A DNA stretch of 60,166 bases from Streptomyces albospinus (lineage in GTDB: Bacteria; Actinomycetota; Actinomycetes; Streptomycetales; Streptomycetaceae): the NCBI RefSeq assembly GCF_014648695.1, contig NZ_BMRP01000028.1, positions 25,037 to 85,202 on the forward strand, in the 5' to 3' direction. A model generated the notes under the pieces. The model was not told the origin of the DNA. It saw nothing but the letters and a program-made list of their open reading frames with translations, and did no database searches. Made by a program: the position numbers and the translations under genes. Positions 57,574 to 60,166 of the stretch are shown here, one piece after another (within the stretch, counting starts at the first letter, position 1; every line of letters begins with the position of its first letter).

Positions 57574-58605
57574 TTACTCCGCGACCGCCTCCACGATCGA
57601 CGGGACCGCCGGCGTCGGCAGCACCCGGGTCAGGCGGAAGCCGGTGTCCGACAGCAGCGAGGCGAGTTCGTCGGCGTTGCGCTCCCTGCCGTCCAGGAGC
57701 GCCAGCATCGCGATGTCCAGCGTCTTGCCGAAGTGCGGGGCGTTGCCGGGCGGCAGCACGCAGTCGACGACCAGGAGGCGGCTGCCGGTGGCCATCGCGA
57801 CGCGGCAGCTGCGCAGGATGCGGCGGCAGGCGCCGTCGGGCCAGTCGTGCAGGACGTGCTTGAGGACGTAGATGTCGCCGCCCTCGGGGACCGCCGTGAA
57901 GAAGTCGCCCTCCCGGGTCTGCCAGCGGCCCTTGAGGTCGTCGGAGTCCAGCAGGTGGTGGGCCAGCGGCGGCGCCTGGTCGAAGAGGACGCCGGTCAGC
58001 TGCGGATGGCGGCGCAGCACGGTCCGCAGCAGCCCGCCGCGGCCCCCGCCGACGTCGACGACGGTGCCGGTCTCAGGGAACGGGTACGCGGCGGCCACCG
58101 CCTCGTCCACCGGGGCGGCCAGTGCCGACATGCCGTCGTCGAACAGCTCCCGCTTGGCCGGATCCGACGCCAGATGCGTGAAGAGCGGCGCACCGAAGAT
58201 CCGCTCGAAGGCCGAGCCCCCGTCCCGTACCGCCTCGGGCAGCCCGGCCGAGGTGCGCAGGTAGAGGTCGTCGGTGGTGAGCAGCACGGCGGTGTGCAGC
58301 GAGTCGGGGACGTCGGTGCGCAGCGGTCTGGCGGCCGGCGTGAGCTGGTACGCGCCCGAGGCGTCCTCGCGGAAGATGCCGCGGGCGGCCAGGTACCGCA
58401 GCACGCGGCGCAGGTGCGGTGCGTGGGTGTCGGTGGCGGCGGCGAGCTGCTCGGGGGTGCGTGGGCCCGCGGCGAGGTGGTCGGCGATGCGGTACTGGGC
58501 GGCGGTGCGCAGCGCTGCGGAGAAGAGATGCCCCAGGGCCTGGTCCATGAGGTGGGTCGCGATGTCGGCGGGATCGCCCGCCGGCCGGGTGGATGGAATG
58601 GCCAA
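57574..58605 (-). CDS. SAM-dependent O-methyltransferase (acetylserotonin/TcmN type)
   Basis: A 343-residue methyltransferase. An N-terminal winged-helix dimerisation domain (residues ~20-95, YRIADHLAAGPRTPEQLAAA) precedes the Rossmann domain with VVDVGGGRGGLL. The catalytic-base region LKHVLHDWPD has the conserved His. TTG 58,605 is chosen for the perfect GGAGG 6 nt upstream. This type methylates phenolic groups in secondary metabolism, but no biosynthetic cluster is seen around it. Confidence 0.9.
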   Translation of the reverse strand: MAIPSTRPAGDPADIATHLMDQALGHLFSAALRTAAQYRIADHLAAGPRTPEQLAAATDTHAPHLRRVLRYLAARGIFREDASGAYQLTPAARPLRTDVPDSLHTAVLLTTDDLYLRTSAGLPEAVRDGGSAFERIFGAPLFTHLASDPAKRELFDDGMSALAAPVDEAVAAAYPFPETGTVVDVGGGRGGLLRTVLRRHPQLTGVLFDQAPPLAHHLLDSDDLKGRWQTREGDFFTAVPEGGDIYVLKHVLHDWPDGACRRILRSCRVAMATGSRLLVVDCVLPPGNAPHFGKTLDIAMLALLDGRERNADELASLLSDTGFRLTRVLPTPAVPSIVEAVAE

Positions 58606-58843
58606 CGTCAGCCTCCGGTCGTCGGCTCGGTCATGCGTCGCTGCACGGTCGCAGGCGTGGTGATCCACGGTTGCAGGCGGGGGCGGTGGTGTCACGGGGC
58701 GAGGGTGGCAATCCGCCAACTCCGGCCAGGGAAAGGCGGATCCGCCCCGGGGCGCGCCGGAGCGCGGACGTGCCGGAGCGCGGACGTGCCGCGGTGCGCG
58801 ACGGGGGCTGACCGCGACGGCGGCCCGTGGTCGAATGCCCCGT

Positions 58844-60115
58844 ATGAGCGACAGTGACATCAGCGACAACAGTGGCCACTCCTTCCCCGCCTCCGTCCTG
58901 GAACCGCTCGAAGCCCGCCTCGCGGACCTCGTGGCGCTCTACGAAGACCTCCACCGGCACCCGGAACTCGGCTTCCAGGAGACCCGGACGGCCGCGGAGG
59001 CCGCCCGCCGGCTGACCGCCCACGGCTACGACGTCACGACCGGCATCGGCGTCACCGGCGTCGCCGGCGTGCTGCGCAACGGCCCGGGCCCGGTGGTCCT
59101 GCTGCGGGCCGACATGGACGCGCTGCCGGTGACCGAGCAGTCCGGGCTGCCGTACGCCTCCACGGTCCCGGGCCGGATGCACGCCTGCGGGCACGACGTC
59201 CATGTGACCTGCCTGCTGGGTGCCGCGGATCTGCTCGCGGCGGGCCGCGACCGCTGGTCCGGCACGCTGGTGGTCCTCTTCCAGCCCGCCGAGGAGGTCG
59301 GCAGCGGCGCCCGCGCGATGCTGGACGACGGCCTCTACAGCAAGGGCCTGGTGCCCACGCCCGATGTGGTGCTGGCGCAGCATGTCGCCCCGTTCGGCGC
59401 GGGGTTGCTCGCGTACTGCCCGGGGCCGTGCATGGCCGCGGCCGACAGCCTGGAGATCACCTTCCACGGCACCGGCGGCCACGGCTCGCGGCCGGAGACG
59501 ACCGTCGACCCGATCCTGATGGCGGCGGCGTTCGTGCAGCGGGTGCAGTCGGTGGTGGCGCGGGAGATCGCCGCCAAGGAGCAGGCGGTGGTCACCGTCG
59601 GCTCGTTCCACGCCGGCGACACCGCCAATGTGATCCCGGACCGCGCCGTCGTACGGCTCAGCGTGCGCAGCTTCGACGCGTCGGTACGGGCCGGGGTGCT
59701 GGCCGCCGTCGACCGGATCGCGCGCGCCGAGGCGGCGGCGTCCGGCGCCGAACGGGAGCCGGAGACGGTGGTCCTGGACTCCTTCCCGGTGACCGTCAAC
59801 GACGCGGTCACGCTGCGGAAGGTCAACGAGAGCTTCGCCGAACTCTTCGGTGAGCAGCGGGTGTTCGCGTATCCGGCGGCGACCGGCAGCGAGGACGCGG
59901 GGCTGCTGGCGACCGCCGCCGAGGCGCCGCTGTACTACTGGTGGCTGGGCGGCTGGAACCCGGAGGAGTTCCACACCGCACTGGCGGCCGGGCGGCTGTC
60001 CCAGGACATCCCCTCCAACCACTCCCCGTACTTCGCCCCGGTCGTGCAGCCGACGCTCACCATGGGCGTCCAGGCCCTCACGGCGGCGGCGCTGAACCGG
60101 CTGGCACGGCCCTAG
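58844..60115 (+). CDS. M20-family amidohydrolase
   Basis: A 423-residue dinuclear-metal hydrolase of the hippurate/IAA-amino-acid hydrolase group. Landmarks: YEDLHRHPELGFQE, LLRADMDALPV, the metal ligands GRMHACGHDVHV, Glu-Glu in FQPAEEVGSGA, and the dimerisation domain from ~residue 185. It removes acyl groups from amino acids or similar amides. ATG 58,844 is favoured over ATG 58,835. It is divergent from the methyltransferase gene. The stop is 51 bp from the window end. Confidence 0.92.
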   Translation: MSDSDISDNSGHSFPASVLEPLEARLADLVALYEDLHRHPELGFQETRTAAEAARRLTAHGYDVTTGIGVTGVAGVLRNGPGPVVLLRADMDALPVTEQSGLPYASTVPGRMHACGHDVHVTCLLGAADLLAAGRDRWSGTLVVLFQPAEEVGSGARAMLDDGLYSKGLVPTPDVVLAQHVAPFGAGLLAYCPGPCMAAADSLEITFHGTGGHGSRPETTVDPILMAAAFVQRVQSVVAREIAAKEQAVVTVGSFHAGDTANVIPDRAVVRLSVRSFDASVRAGVLAAVDRIARAEAAASGAEREPETVVLDSFPVTVNDAVTLRKVNESFAELFGEQRVFAYPAATGSEDAGLLATAAEAPLYYWWLGGWNPEEFHTALAAGRLSQDIPSNHSPYFAPVVQPTLTMGVQALTAAALNRLARP

Positions 60116-60166
60116 GTGTGTTGTCCCGGCACGTTGGTGACAGGCGACATGCACCGTCCGGGTGCT

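Overview
The window is high-GC actinobacterial DNA, almost certainly a Streptomyces chromosome. Codon third positions are nearly all G or C and GTG/TTG starts are common. Streptomyces-typical genes include a chaplin, an HrdD-type sigma factor with a consensus sigma-R promoter, and a pSAM2-like integrative and conjugative element (AICE).

Layout. 1-11.3 kb is ordinary chromosome: a D,D-carboxypeptidase (5' end off the window), a GT39-like membrane glycosyltransferase, an ATP-grasp remnant, a lipoprotein/histidine-kinase pair, recQ, and a divergent amidase/TetR pair with twin palindromic operators. 11.9-35.9 kb is a genomic island at a tRNA-Arg(CCU) gene. The 3' end of this tRNA occurs three times (about 11.90, 22.88 and 35.85 kb), each beside a GGCC-type hairpin, so at least two elements sit in tandem.

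The left part of the island (11.9-22.9 kb) is a decayed mosaic without integrase. It holds two tRNA-Pro 3'-half fragments, a chaplin with a His/acid-rich tail, an ECF sigma factor fused through membrane segments to a CAP domain, a secreted papain-like protease, a Nudix remnant, an arsenic cluster (arsI divergent from arsR-acr3-arsC), a small Cys/His protein, an APH-fold kinase and a 5'-truncated cupin gene.

The right part (22,876-35,898) is an apparently complete AICE bounded by 47-bp perfect att repeats. It carries int, xis, a RepSA-like HUH initiator, small Spd/transfer proteins, an FtsK-like translocase, a KorSA-like GntR repressor with several candidate operators, and a Pif-like Nudix gene leading two small paralogous genes. 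Its cargo at the attL end is a 1,245-residue Mrr-like nuclease-NACHT protein in visibly lower-GC DNA, a likely anti-phage STAND sensor/effector. A 111-bp imperfect inverted repeat follows it.

36-60.1 kb returns to ordinary chromosome: DUF4190 protein, FabR-like TetR, M6-like protease, TetR/MFS exporter, MarR/extradiol dioxygenase with palindromic operators, questin-oxidase-like protein, GNAT acetyltransferase, hrdD, fruR-fruK (no fruA after it), two L,D-transpeptidase-fold proteins, a class III CoA transferase, VIT-family transporter, P1 peptidase, LtrA, an O-methyltransferase and an M20 amidohydrolase.

The most notable parts are the NACHT-bearing AICE with its flanking structured DNA and uncharacterised small genes, and the sigma-CAP and His-tailed chaplin genes of the older island. 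All functional calls are from reading the sequence; no database search was possible.
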